A stretch of 64,000 nucleotides of DNA from positions 4,278,001 to 4,342,000 of the forward strand of contig OY752140.1 of assembly GCA_963573315.1 (NCBI GenBank), given 5' to 3'. Positions 22,080 through 31,760 of the stretch are shown in pieces. This DNA is from Entomortierella parvispora (lineage: Eukaryota; Mortierellomycota; Mortierellomycetes; Mortierellales; Mortierellaceae). How positions within the stretch are numbered: position 1 is the first letter of the stretch; each line of letters begins with the position of its first letter. Position numbers and translations under genes: made by a program. A model generated the notes under the pieces. That model made no database searches and was not told where the DNA came from. It was given only the letters and a program-made list of their open reading frames with translations.

Positions 22080-23684
22080 ATGACTCCAGGTAACAAGCAC
22101 CACCCACCACCCAATCACTCGGCTCCATGACCCTCGATCAATACCCCAAACAACGCGTCCCAGCCCTTCGCCCAACTGACTCTTCCATCTCCGATTCTCA
22201 ATCTCTTCATCCGCTAGCCACCACCACCACCACCAAGAGGGGTCGCGACAATACTGCCTCTGCCGGAACTACCCCTGCTCTCAAAAAGTCAAAGTCCCTG
22301 GGCTCCTCCCTTGACCTCACCCGCGCTCCCCGCGACACCACCGAAGGCAAGGTCTACGTCTTTGGCACCGGAGACTGTGCCCAGCTGGGCCTCGGAGAAG
22401 ACAAGATCATTCGCAAAAAGCCGGCCAATCTCGAGGTCCTGAACGATCAGCATATCGTCGACATTGCTGCTGGAGGAATGCACAACATGGCCCTCACTGC
22501 TGATGGAAAGGTAAGCTTCAATGACAACCGCGATTCTTTTTTTTTTTTTAGGTTGTGGGAATACAATTACTGATATATCCTTTTTTTTCTCCTTTTCCCC
22601 AATAGCTTTGGTCCTGGGGAGTCAATGATCAAAAGACTTTGGGACGATCCGGCGATGAATATGTTCCCTTGCCCGTCGAAGGTCTTGACAATGTCAAGAT
22701 TCTCAAGGTCGCTTGCTCAGACTCATTGACCGTTGCTCTTACTGAGGAAGGCGAAGTCTTTACCTGGGGAACTTTCAGAGTAAGCAAAACATTACATTCC
22801 AAATTATCTCCATTTTTTTTCATTCTTATTGACCAAGCCTTCCGCATGCTTGCTTCTTCTCCTGTGCATTTGAATAGAGTGCTGAAGGAATCTTGGGTCA
22901 TTCAAAGGATCAGGAGGTTCAGGACGGACCTACCAAAGTCCATGGACTCCAGAACATTGTCGATATCGCCACTGGTACCGATCACGTCCTCGCCTTGGAT
23001 GCCTCAGGACACGTCTACTCTTGGGGAAATGGACAACAGATGCAGCTCGGTCGCAGGATTGTCGCTCGTCGCATGTTGAACGGCTTGACACCCGAGCGTA
23101 TTGGCAACAAGAGATTTGCAAAGATTGGAGCTGGTGCTTACCACTCGTTTGCCATTGACAGTGAAGGCAAGGCCTACGCCTGGGGATTGAACACCTATGG
23201 ACAGTGCGGAAACGATGATGCTACCGTCGATAACGTTCCCTCGGTTGCTCTCATCAAGGCCCTCGAGGATGAAAGGTTCGCTGATATCCAGGGAGGCGAA
23301 CATCATACCATTGCATTGACCAAGGACGGCAGACTCTTTGGATTCGGTCGCTCTGACAGTCACCAGCTCGGTTTGGGCTACACCGAGGCCCCCGGATCCG
23401 AGACCTCGGACTCGTTCAAGAAGGCAATCCGTGAACCCACATTGATCCCTGGTCTTCCCACCATCACTACCATCTCTGTTGGTAGCAACCATACCTTAGC
23501 GTTGACTCAAGCAGGAGACGTCTATGCCTGGGGTTTTGGAGAAATGTTCGCGTGCGGTAACGGCGAAGAAGAAGATGTTGAAAAGCCTCTTCTCTTGGAA
23601 GGAAAGCAGATTGAAAATGTAGTCATTCGCAAGGTCGCTGGTGGAGGTCAGCACTCTGTCATTCTCGGCGCCCCCGCAACATAA
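22080..23684 (+). CDS. RCC1: RCC1-type Ran guanine-nucleotide exchange factor
   Basis: Exons 22080-22089, 22218-22510, 22606-22779 and 22878-23684 join in phase to about 427 residues. The first exon is only 10 nt (Met-Thr-Pro and one base). The alternative ATG at 22127 lies inside what I read as intron 1 and gives a less natural N-terminus. After a basic, Thr/Ser-rich nuclear-localisation-like tail (Lys-Arg-Gly-Arg, Lys-Lys-Ser-Lys), seven RCC1 blades follow. Each has Gly-x-Gly or Trp-Gly and Gln-Leu-Gly-type motifs, for example Gly-Thr-Gly-Asp-Cys-Ala-Gln-Leu-Gly and Ser-Trp-Gly-Asn-Gly-Gln-Gln. The protein loads GTP on Ran at chromatin, driving nucleocytoplasmic transport and spindle assembly. 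Length and blade number match yeast and animal RCC1. AATAAA is present at 23714. A degraded partial copy of this gene lies 3 kb downstream. Confidence 0.93.
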
Positions 23685-23751
23685 TAATCCCATTTCCTCC
23701 CCACAAAGACCACAATAAAAAGAAACTAACACATTGAACATCCGCATCATT

Positions 23752-24063
23752 CTAATCACTCGGATCTAGTCTCTTCGATGGCACGCTACTAATGTAAACA
23801 AGTGCACAACACCCCAGAATTGCGATAGCCAGCGGGCATTGGTTAATCTTGCATTCCCTCAAATCACCACCTTCGTCAAGAACGAGCCGAGAATCAGGCT
23901 CAGCAAGTGCCACACGCAGCCTTTTGTTTGAATCGCTTATATCTTCAGTTGCTAGTTCACTTATTGCAACTCTTTTTCGATATTCATTACTATCGACCTT
24001 TGTGGTTCCGGATACTAGCGTGACCTTTGATTGTATTGACTCCACTTCTTCGGGTATCCTCAC
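23752..24063 (-). CDS. Possible small or broken gene with hydrophobic C-terminus
   Basis: A minus-strand frame of 103 codons with normal composition: an acidic/polar N-terminal part (Glu, Ser, Arg) and a hydrophobic helix near the C-terminus (Pro-Leu-Ala-Ile-Ala-Ile-Leu-Gly-Cys-Cys-Ala-Leu-Val-Tyr). It could be a tail-anchored protein. It lacks an ATG: the frame opens with GTG after a TAA and an A-run, so it would need an upstream exon or it is a relic. No family is recognised, and the plus-strand frame over the same DNA is less protein-like. Confidence 0.25.
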   Translation of the reverse strand: MRIPEEVESIQSKVTLVSGTTKVDSNEYRKRVAISELATEDISDSNKRLRVALAEPDSRLVLDEGGDLRECKINQCPLAIAILGCCALVYISSVPSKRLDPSD

Positions 24064-24841
24064 TTTTTTTTAATCACCGACCCCCTCTAATACCACTTCC
24101 ACTCTCGAGTATAGTCTCGACTGTGAACACTCCTGTCTGAGTCACTCCAAGCTCCTGTGGATATACTGAACGCCGCCGTGCAAGAACGCGACGATACCGC
24201 TTTTTAATTTGTAGTTAGACACGGATACGACCCAGGTTCCACCATCATATTACGTGACATGGTCCTGTGGGGCTTTATAAGAAGAAAAGTCCTTCTAACG
24301 TTGATTCCAAATAGTTAGAGGTATTTGTAAATACATTGCAGTAGAGGAGTCTTACTGTTGCGATTTGCTAAGTCAGCGTGCCCATCTGTTCTCGACAGTG
24401 GGACGAGGTGGTTGGGGCAGATGGGATGAGCGTCAAAAGCTCCATATCTGGGAAGTTTGGGGGAAGGTGGTGGGAGGAAGTGGACATGCCTCTAACTTTC
24501 ACCCTGACCACCATGACCAGGCCAGATCGCACAAGGGGCACCAATTCCACCAATTTCATCGCAGTTCTACAAAACGCGTCCCAGCGAAATTTGGTGACGC
24601 GTTCAAATCATGTTCACACCCCTCTTTTTGACCATTCCCGTTTGATGCCTCTCGATTCCCACCGTCAAACGGTCAATCCTTCCTCGGTCCATGCCAAGTC
24701 CTCATCCTTTCGAAAGCTCTCATCTCTGTTTTCACCCTTTGCCAACCTTAACCCTTCCAGTTAGATTCCCACTATCAGACGGCCAAATCCACATCCTCGG
24801 TCACCTCAAGTCCTCCTACCACTTGCTCGCCTCTGTTCATC
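24064..24841. other. Region upstream of the subtilase
   Basis: No supported gene. It holds a TTTATAAG TATA-like element near 24274, 570 bp before the subtilase ATG, and the imperfect direct repeat listed separately. The DNA may include the subtilase promoter and leader. Confidence 0.45.
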
Positions 24842-24855
24842 ATGCCTCTAAAGTT
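24654..24855. repeat. Imperfect direct repeat upstream of subtilase
   Basis: About 80-90 bp starting 'gattcccaccgtcaaacgg' at 24654 is repeated as 'gattcccactatcagacgg' at 24764, with 'tcctcggtc...aagtcctc' in both. The spacing is 110 bp. The second copy ends at the subtilase start codon. Confidence 0.6.
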
Positions 24856-26264
24856 TTATACTGTGATTTTGTTGGCCACGTCTTTCGTCACTGCGCTGCC
24901 CTCTTGCTTCCAGTCTGAGTAACTCGCTCCCATATACTCCACTACCAACGCCGATATCATTCCTGATTCCTACTTTGTCGTGTTCAAGAGTGGTGTCCGC
25001 GCCAACGATCAATCTGTTTGGGTCCATGACCTCCACAAGCGCGACATGGCCGTCCATGGTCTCTGGGACAGCAAATCCAGTGGAATCAAACATGTTTATG
25101 ACATGGACGGCTTCCAAGGTATTGCTGGTCGCTTCCGCCCCACTGTCCTTGACGAGATCCGCAAGAACTCCAATGTAAGTCTTATGGAAGGGTTGATTAT
25201 CCCGTGTAGGTCTGTGTGAGGGTACCATGGGAGAGCCTGTCCCACACAATGATGTGCTAATCACCCATGCCCCGCTCTCCTGTTCCGATACCCTACCACA
25301 GGTTGCCTACATTGAACCGGATCAGGTCGCTTGCGCTGCTGATATTCAAAAAGGTGCTTCTTGGGGTCTAGCCCGTATTTCCCATCGGAATCGCCTCACC
25401 TTCGCCACATTCAACAGGTACGAATATGATCCCACTGGTGGTGATGGCGTCACTGTCTTTCTCCTCGACACTGGTATCAATACCGAACATAATGACTTCG
25501 AGGGCAGAGCCTCTTGGGGCACAACTATCCTTCCGGGCGAGTCAGACACTGATGAAAATGGCCACGGTACTCACTGTGCCGGAATAATTGGTGGTAAACG
25601 TTATGGTGTCTCCAAGAAGGTCAAACTTGTCGCCGTCAAGGTCTTGGGCCCCAACGGCTGTGGTTTGATGACAGAAGTCGTTGCTGGTGTTGATTTCGCT
25701 GTGGCTAGTCACTTGGCCCTCAAGGCCGATCAGGGCAGCAGCTACCTGGGATCTGTTGCCAACCTGCCTCTTGGTGGGGGCCATTCAGCCACTTTGAACA
25801 GCGCTGTCACCAGCGCTGTCGAGTCTGGTCTCCACACCGTTGTGGCTGCAGGAAACGATAAGGCGGATGCCTGCGAGAGCTCGCCGGCTGCCGCCAGCAC
25901 TGTGGTGACAGTTGGTGCCACGGGTTTATCTGACGAGAGTGCCTACTTTTCCAACTACGGTCCCTGCGTCGACATCTTTGGCCCTGGATTAAACATTGCC
26001 TCTACCTATATTGGCTCTTCAGAAGCCGTCAACACTCTCTCTGGTACTTCCCAAGCCTCGGCGCACATTGCTGGTTTGATTGCCTACTTTCTCTCCTTGG
26101 CACCCAAAGACGCCTCTGCTTTCCATACTGGACCATTGACCCCCCAAGAGATGAAGGAGTACCTCCTTACCAAAGCGACATCGGATGTCTTGCTTGATAT
26201 CCCTGAAGATACCGCAAACAAGTTGGCCTTCAACGGCTACAGTAAAGCTATGCAGTCGTTGTAG
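24842..26264 (+). pseudogene. Subtilisin-like (S8, proteinase K type) protease with in-frame stop
   Basis: Two exons, 24842-25174 and 25302-26264 (GTAAGT...CACAG), would make about 431 codons. Codons 1-19 encode a secretion signal (hydrophobic, ending Val-Thr-Ala-Leu-Pro). Codon 27 (24920-24922) is TAA, yet the same frame continues open through an I9-type propeptide (Asp-Ser-Tyr-Phe-Val-Val-Phe-Lys) and the whole S8 domain. Catalytic residues are all present: Asp167 (Leu-Leu-Asp-Thr-Gly), His199 (Gly-His-Gly-Thr-His), Asn296 (Ala-Ala-Gly-Asn) and Ser361 (Ser-Gly-Thr-Ser-Gln-Ala-Ser). Gln follows the serine motif where Met is usual. Homologues are secreted proteases. A GTAACT at the stop could be a donor, but the only nearby acceptors would remove the conserved propeptide strand. 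I call it a pseudogene or a polymorphic/erroneous stop; the intact rest suggests the lesion is young. Confidence 0.7.
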
Positions 26265-26723
26265 ATCTGTGTGGCCTTTACGCACAGAGCTCAGAGCAAT
26301 TGTTTTATGAAAGCCCCAGAACCTCCCCTTTTTCCATCCAAAAGTTAGAGTCCCTGAACGCAACTTGTCGATCCCAATGTTTTCTCTTTCTGTTCAGGAC
26401 ACGAAAAGGTTATTCATAAAAAAACAATAATAAAAAAAAATGGCCCCCGGAGGTTTTGTCTCCAAGAAACGCGTCGAGCTTTTGTTGAGTGTACGCGGGG
26501 GGGAGGTGGGGCGAATAATGGTCTCTGTATATTGTCGGCATCGACTCGTTCTACTTCCTCTTCTTCGAATCTGACGACAAGCGGACTTCTTTTTCCAAAC
26601 CACTGGTGTGATCTTGGGCGAGGACAAGGAACTTCATTCTCCTACTGCCGATCTGCGTCTTTTTTTTTGTGTGTGTGCGGTTGTTGCTCCTCGTCATAGT
26701 CAACCCATAGTTGAAGGCGGTTG
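26265..26723. other. Intergenic between subtilase and RCC1 relic
   Basis: 3'-UTR of the subtilase gene, an A/T-rich stretch (26410-26440) and low-complexity DNA. No gene is seen. Confidence 0.45.
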
Positions 26724-27165
26724 ATCATTGCTCTAACCGAGGAGGGCAAGTATATCTCCAACAAGGGGGTAAACCTTCAGAGCAAGAAAAGCGCGACAAT
26801 AACATATTTTTATTGAATCTTCATTCGCCCTCTTGATCAATGGGCCTCGAGGGAGCGCGGAAGAAATCTTGGGTCATTCAATGGATCCGGGGGTTCAGGA
26901 TGGACCTACCAAGGTCCATGGTCTCCAGAACATTGTCTTGACACCTGAACGTATTGGCAACGAGAGATTCACAATTGACAGTGAAGACGAGGCCTACGCG
27001 TGGGGGATTAAACACCTATGGACAATGCGAAAACGAGGATGCCACTGTCGACAATGTTCTTTCGGTTGCTCCCGTCAAGGATGAGGTGTTTGCTGGTGTC
27101 CAGGGAGGCGAATATCATACCATTGCATTGACCAAGGACGGCAGCACTCTGTCATTCGCGGCGGA
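26724..27165 (+). pseudogene. Partial, internally deleted copy of RCC1
   Basis: This stretch matches the RCC1 gene at 22080-23684 in collinear pieces. 26724-26790 resembles the end of RCC1 exon 3 and the start of its intron ('accttcagagcaagaaaa' against 'actttcagagtaagcaaa'). 26850-26937 matches the start of exon 4. 26938-27147 matches two later exon-4 blocks with about 110 bp and 35 bp removed. 27148-27165 matches the last codons after a deletion of about 320 bp. Frameshifts at the junctions and missing blades rule out an RCC1 product. The trace of intron sequence means it arose by DNA duplication, not retroposition. It ends just before the 3' end of the KH-protein gene, about 3.0-3.5 kb from its parent and in the same orientation. 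Confidence 0.85.
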
Positions 27166-27227
27166 CTACCCCAAAATACAAAATAAAAAAACTCTCAAAA
27201 CATTTATTCAAATTTTCCTTCAATTCT

Positions 27228-30200
27228 CTATTTGCTCTCCTCGCTTGGTGCAGCAGCATCAGCATCAGCAGATGCGGAGGGCTCGGTTTCAGTCGCCGTC
27301 TGTGGAGCGGCAGCTTCGGTGTTCTCCTTGGCATCTGGAGCATCAGTGGCATCAGTGGTAGGAGCAGTGGCAGAAGAGTCAGTAAGGGCAGAAGCATCAG
27401 TATCTGCAGCAGCTGCGGTGCCAGTGGCTCCGGGCTGCTGGTAATTAGCGTAATACTGGCTATAGTATTGTTGATAAGCCTCCTGGCTGTATCCCTGCTG
27501 AGCATAGTACGCCGAGTAATCAGGCACTGCAGCAGCGCTTGCAGCCGCGGCAGAGACAGCGGGTGTTGCGGAGGCATCAGCGGTGGCAGGTGCAGTTACA
27601 GCGGGAGACGAGGTAGCAGATGAAGTGGAGGGCGAGGCAGGTGCGGCAGACGTCGCAGCAACGGCGCCATACTGGCCAGCACCGTAGCGAGAATAGTCAT
27701 AGGCACCATAGCCGGGAGCAGCAGCGCTGGAAGCAGTTGCAGCCGCATCCGTTCCAGGGGCTGCAGTTGAGGCTGCAGAAGTTGCAGGTGCTGCAGCGTA
27801 TGGGTAGGCTTCAAAACAAGATTTAAAAAAAATGTCAGAACTGCAATTGAAGCTGCCAATGACCGTACCGCAAAGTAAAAAGGGCAGAATGACTCACCAG
27901 CATTGTACTGGTATCCATAGTATTGAGCGTAAGCAGCTTGCTGCTCAGGAGTATATCCTGAAGCAGCGGCAGGAGCTGCTGCAGCCGCTGCGGGTGCACC
28001 ATAGCCACCATATTGCTGTCCGTAGCTACTTGACGAAGCTGGCGCCGACTGCTGGTACTGCTGGTATCCTCCATATCCACCTCCACTTCCGCCACTGCCA
28101 TATCCACTATAAATGGTCGGAAACCCCAAGAAGAGTGTTAATTGAGAATTTTCAGTAGTACAGGATCCTTGTCATTTGTTTTCTTACCCTTGATCACGCT
28201 GGCCACCATAGCGATCACCCTCGCGCTATCAGTGCATTAACCAGGATGGTATTCATAGAACGAGAGAGACATTCATCGCCAAAAACATCAACCAAGACAG
28301 GAAGCCATAGCAAAGTCAAAGCATTCGTTCAAGGTAACAGTCGTCCACGATGTGCGGTATTCGTCATATGGTGTGGTCGAGGCATTAACATGACAATAGC
28401 GATAGACATGCATCCAACATACGCACAATTGAAGTATAGAAAAGAGGGGAAAACAAGACAATTATCAATTTCAATTTGCACTTGAGAAGCTACTGGAACT
28501 TACTCAACTCCGAGGACTCATCCTGTTTGTGAGAACACCACCCGAATAATACCAAAACACGCGCCACTCTTCACAAAAAGGACCATTCCGAAAGAAAACC
28601 CTGCCCAAGCGGTGAGCGCTATGTCGATTGGTTGATGCAAGAGTCCACCGTCCATGAAGTCGAGGCTGGGGAACATTCTGATAAAAAATCACACAGACAT
28701 TCACGGCATTGCATAGACGCATTCCATAGAATATACGAGGTTTGATACTTGTCCTTCCCCGAGCCTTCTAGCTCCTATTCCGATCCCGAGTATCGTACTG
28801 ATTGTTCCCAAATGTGCAACTGAGATTGAATGAATCCTGAAGTATTGGCATAGTCCTGATGGAGGTGTCCGTTGGAGTCGGCCGCCAAGAAGCATCGAAG
28901 GGCGAAGGCATGCTTGCGAAAGAGTACGATTCAAGTCCAAATTCATACAAGCATAGTGCAAATCATTTTGTCCATAGTATCCAAAACAGAGAGCTCCAGA
29001 CCCTCTTATACCGCAGAGATATTTCGCCATCCCAATAAGCCAACATTTTGAACCGTTCATGTAATCAACTTACCGCTCCGGCAACCTTCTCCATGATCAG
29101 CTGCTTAGCATACTCGACAGCCTCAGGTGGTCCAAAGAGGTTGATGGTACGTTCAGCTGGGGGTGGCATGCCATGCTCGACTTGCTGTACTTGAATTTTG
29201 GCACGAGACTGGATCTGGAGCTGCTTCACTGTTTCGCCACCTCGTCCAATAACCAATCCAATTGATTCCTGAGGAACGGTCATAGTGACTGGAGGGGTAT
29301 TCTGGAAGCCACCGCCGCCATAACCTCCTCGGGGAGCAAGATCGTTGACAATCTCTTCAATCAAAGTCTTGGCACGATCAATAGCACCGTCATCTCCAGT
29401 GATAGTGACCAGTCGAGTAGTAGAGTCGTGGTCCTGGGGGGAGGGAGTGACAGCAATACGGGCTCCACTTCTTTCCTGGAGGTCACGGATAGTTTCGCCA
29501 CCACGACCGATCACGAGACCAACCTTGGCGCTGGGGATCTGAATGCTGGAGCTGTTGCGGCCATAACCACCGCCCATACCGTATCCTCCGCTGCCACCGT
29601 AGCCACCGCCACCGCCACCGCCATAGCTACCACCGCGGTCACCACGATCTCCACTTTGAGAGCTGACAACGATTTCCTGAATCTGGCGTCTGGCGTCAGC
29701 AATGCCGGCGGGTTGTCCGATGATGTTGATAAAGCGCTCACGGTCTCCAGGATTACCATCTATAAACACAATATATAAAAAAGAACAAAAACGTTAACAA
29801 CCTATCTCATCCAAAAAAGATGCAAATTCAATGATATAATCTGGGACGGTACCTTGGGAAACCTGAACTTTGCATCCAGTCTCACGTTCGATCCTCTTCA
29901 AGTTCTCTCCACCACGTCCAATGATCAATCCAACCAGGTTTCCAGGGACACCCATTTCTTCCTGAATAGAGTGTTCGTTGCGCATGGGGGGTGCATAGTG
30001 AGAGATCTGCGCTCCAAGGCCAGGGCGGTGGACGGGGGCAGAGTCTAGGAAGAAAGCGATGTGAGGAAGTGAGTACGATTGAGAATGACAAGGATACAAA
30101 AGTGTTTAGAGACCACGGGAACAGGGGCGCAAGCATACCACGTCCAGACTCATAGGCCATTCTCTTTCCATAGGAATCGTCCTCACGGCTATCGTGGTGA

Positions 30201-30379
30201 CCATAGGAATCCTCCTCGTAGGGGCGCTTTGGTGGCGGAGCACTATAGGGAGCAGGCGCATCGCCAGCCATGGAGGCTGCGATACCATGTCGGGCAGCAA
30301 TGGCCTTGACATTGGCCATGACCGATGTAAAGTCAACCTTGGCTGCGGGGGCACCGGGGGCGTCGCTATCAGAAGGCAT
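27228..30379 (-). CDS. FUBP-like RNA/DNA-binding protein with three KH domains
   Basis: Minus-strand exons 30379-30139, 30044-29853, 29759-29074, 28217-28180 (about), 28106-27898 and 27808-27228 close in phase to 648 residues. Order: short N-terminus with Pro/Ala linker; KH1 (about 100-175); Gly-rich spacer with repeated Tyr-Gly-Gly; KH2; KH3. Each KH domain has the loop Ile-Gly-Arg-Gly-Gly-Glu. The tail is Gly/Tyr/Gln/Ala-rich with repeats such as Tyr-Tyr-Ala-Gln-Gln-Gly-Tyr, as in the far-upstream-element-binding/KSRP family, which regulates transcription, splicing and mRNA decay in the nucleus. The animal proteins have four KH domains, so this one is shorter. The 850-nt intron between exons 3 and 4 is unusually long for this locus. 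It is divergently transcribed with prefoldin subunit 3. Confidence 0.88.
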
Positions 30380-30472
30380 AATTGTAATGTAGGACGATGG
30401 AGGGGGGGTGGAAGTGAGAAAAGAGTGATGAGACGAACAGAAAAGGTCGAGGAAGCAAAGAAAAACACGGGC

Positions 30473-30507
30473 ACGTGACCACCTATGACGTTGCAGTGGT
30501 CATGTGA
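30473..30507. promoter_or_regulatory. Inverted-repeat E-box/CRE-like element in bidirectional promoter
   Basis: CACGTGACCAC (30473-30483) and GTGGTCATGTG (30497-30507) form an imperfect inverted repeat, one mismatch in 11, around a spacer containing TGACGT (30487-30492). It sits near the middle of the 246 bp between the KH-protein ATG (30379, minus) and the prefoldin ATG (30626, plus). CACGTGAC is a bHLH-type site and TGACGT a bZIP-type core. Binding is inferred. Confidence 0.55.
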
Positions 30508-30625
30508 CGACGATTGCAGCTCGCCGCTTTCTCTCCTGGGAGGGTCAAAGAGTCCAGATGTTGATGAACGCGATTCTTCATCCCGCCACCGAAACAAAAC
30601 GACCTACAGGGTTCAATCATACATC

Positions 30626-31509
30626 ATGGAAGTCAACCCACGTGGAATTCCCAAGGCACCATTCGTCGAGAATGTAGAAGATCACGTCAGCCCCCAGGAA
30701 CCTGTCGAGATTGTCCTTAAAAAGTTTCAGGAGGCAGCGGCGTAAGTTGATGGAAAGAGCCAAACCGCCCCATCTGAAGCGAAAGCAATCAGCCATGATG
30801 GCATTGGTTGTAACTGGGATTGACCCTATCGCTTGACAGCAAGGGCAAAAGCTGCACAAAACAGACAGTGGTTGCTATCCAATGCTATCAAATCGGAAGA
30901 GAGATCGTCGCTCACCATTCTTGAATTTGTTCCTCTCGATCTGGTGTAATAGAAAATACAAGTTCATGGAGGTGAACATGCTCCAGAAGAAGCGAAACCT
31001 GGATGCAAAGATCCCAGAGATCCGCAAAACGTTGGAGATGGTTCAGTTTTTGCAGTCCGAGGCAGCTGAGGGTGATGACTCCAAGGAAATCGAGACTCTG
31101 TATGAGTTGAACGACACGCTCTTTGCCACCGCCAACATCAAGCCCACGGGCAAGGTCTGCCTCTGGCTCGGCGTAAGTGATGACACATATCCCTCCACTC
31201 CTGCGCTCGAATTCGGATAATGATTGACCTGAATGGGTTCAGAAACTGTTATGAACAACCTCTAACGATGCCTCTTGTGCGTATTTCCAGGCTAATGTGA
31301 TGTTGGAATATCCCGTTGAGGAAGCCGCTGAACTGCTATCGTCAAAACTGGAGGGTGCGCTCAGGACTCTGAAGAACACGGACGAGGATCTTGTATACTT
31401 GCGCGATCAAATTACTACCATGGAGGTCAACACCGCCCGCGTGTACAACTGGGATGTGAAGCAAAGGCGTTTGGCTCGGGCCAAGCAAGAGGCGGCCGGA
31501 GAGGAATAA
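30626..31509 (+). CDS. PAC10: Prefoldin subunit 3 (VBP1/PAC10)
   Basis: Exons 30626-30741, 30953-31172 and 31291-31509 join in phase to 184 residues, the normal size of the family. The protein has the alpha-prefoldin layout: N-terminal Gly-Ile-Pro-x-Ala-Pro-Phe-Val, a long N-terminal helix (Lys-Tyr-Lys-Phe-Met-Glu... with heptads), a beta-hairpin centre with Leu-Trp-Leu-Gly-Ala-Asn-Val-Met-Leu-Glu-Tyr-Pro, and a second coiled-coil helix ending Val-Tyr-Asn-Trp-Asp-Val. It is a subunit of the cytosolic hexameric prefoldin, which hands unfolded actin and tubulin to the CCT chaperonin. It is divergent from the KH-protein gene and probably shares its promoter. AATAAA follows the stop at about 31528. 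Confidence 0.95.
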
Positions 31510-31760
31510 AGAATCGTACTCTACGACAATAAACTATGATACTTCAGAGTGCCGCTCCCTTGTCCATGTCTGTTATCTTCCTTCTTTGCACCTGTTGGCG
31601 GCTCACGCTGTTCGCCAAGGAGGATTGACTTCGTCTACAGCAGTCACTTTTTTTGCGCGAGAGGACACTTGACTTGTCCAACGTTTCTGAGACCGTGCAT
31701 TCACCCCACCTCACTCCACTACCATTGCAAAAGACCGTGTACTGAACTTTTCTCCCTCAA

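Noticed and set aside
22127-22217. ATG at 22127 as the RCC1 start
   Set aside because: The 10-nt exon at 22080-22089 with a GTAACA donor, a CTGAC branch point and a TAG acceptor at 22217 gives a cleaner N-terminus (Met-Thr-Pro-Ala-Thr...). The alternative would translate the intron. It remains possible if intron 1 is retained.
28230-29060. snoRNA in the long KH-protein intron
   Set aside because: No TGATGA-type C box paired with a CTGA D box in a suitable arrangement was found on the gene's strand by eye.
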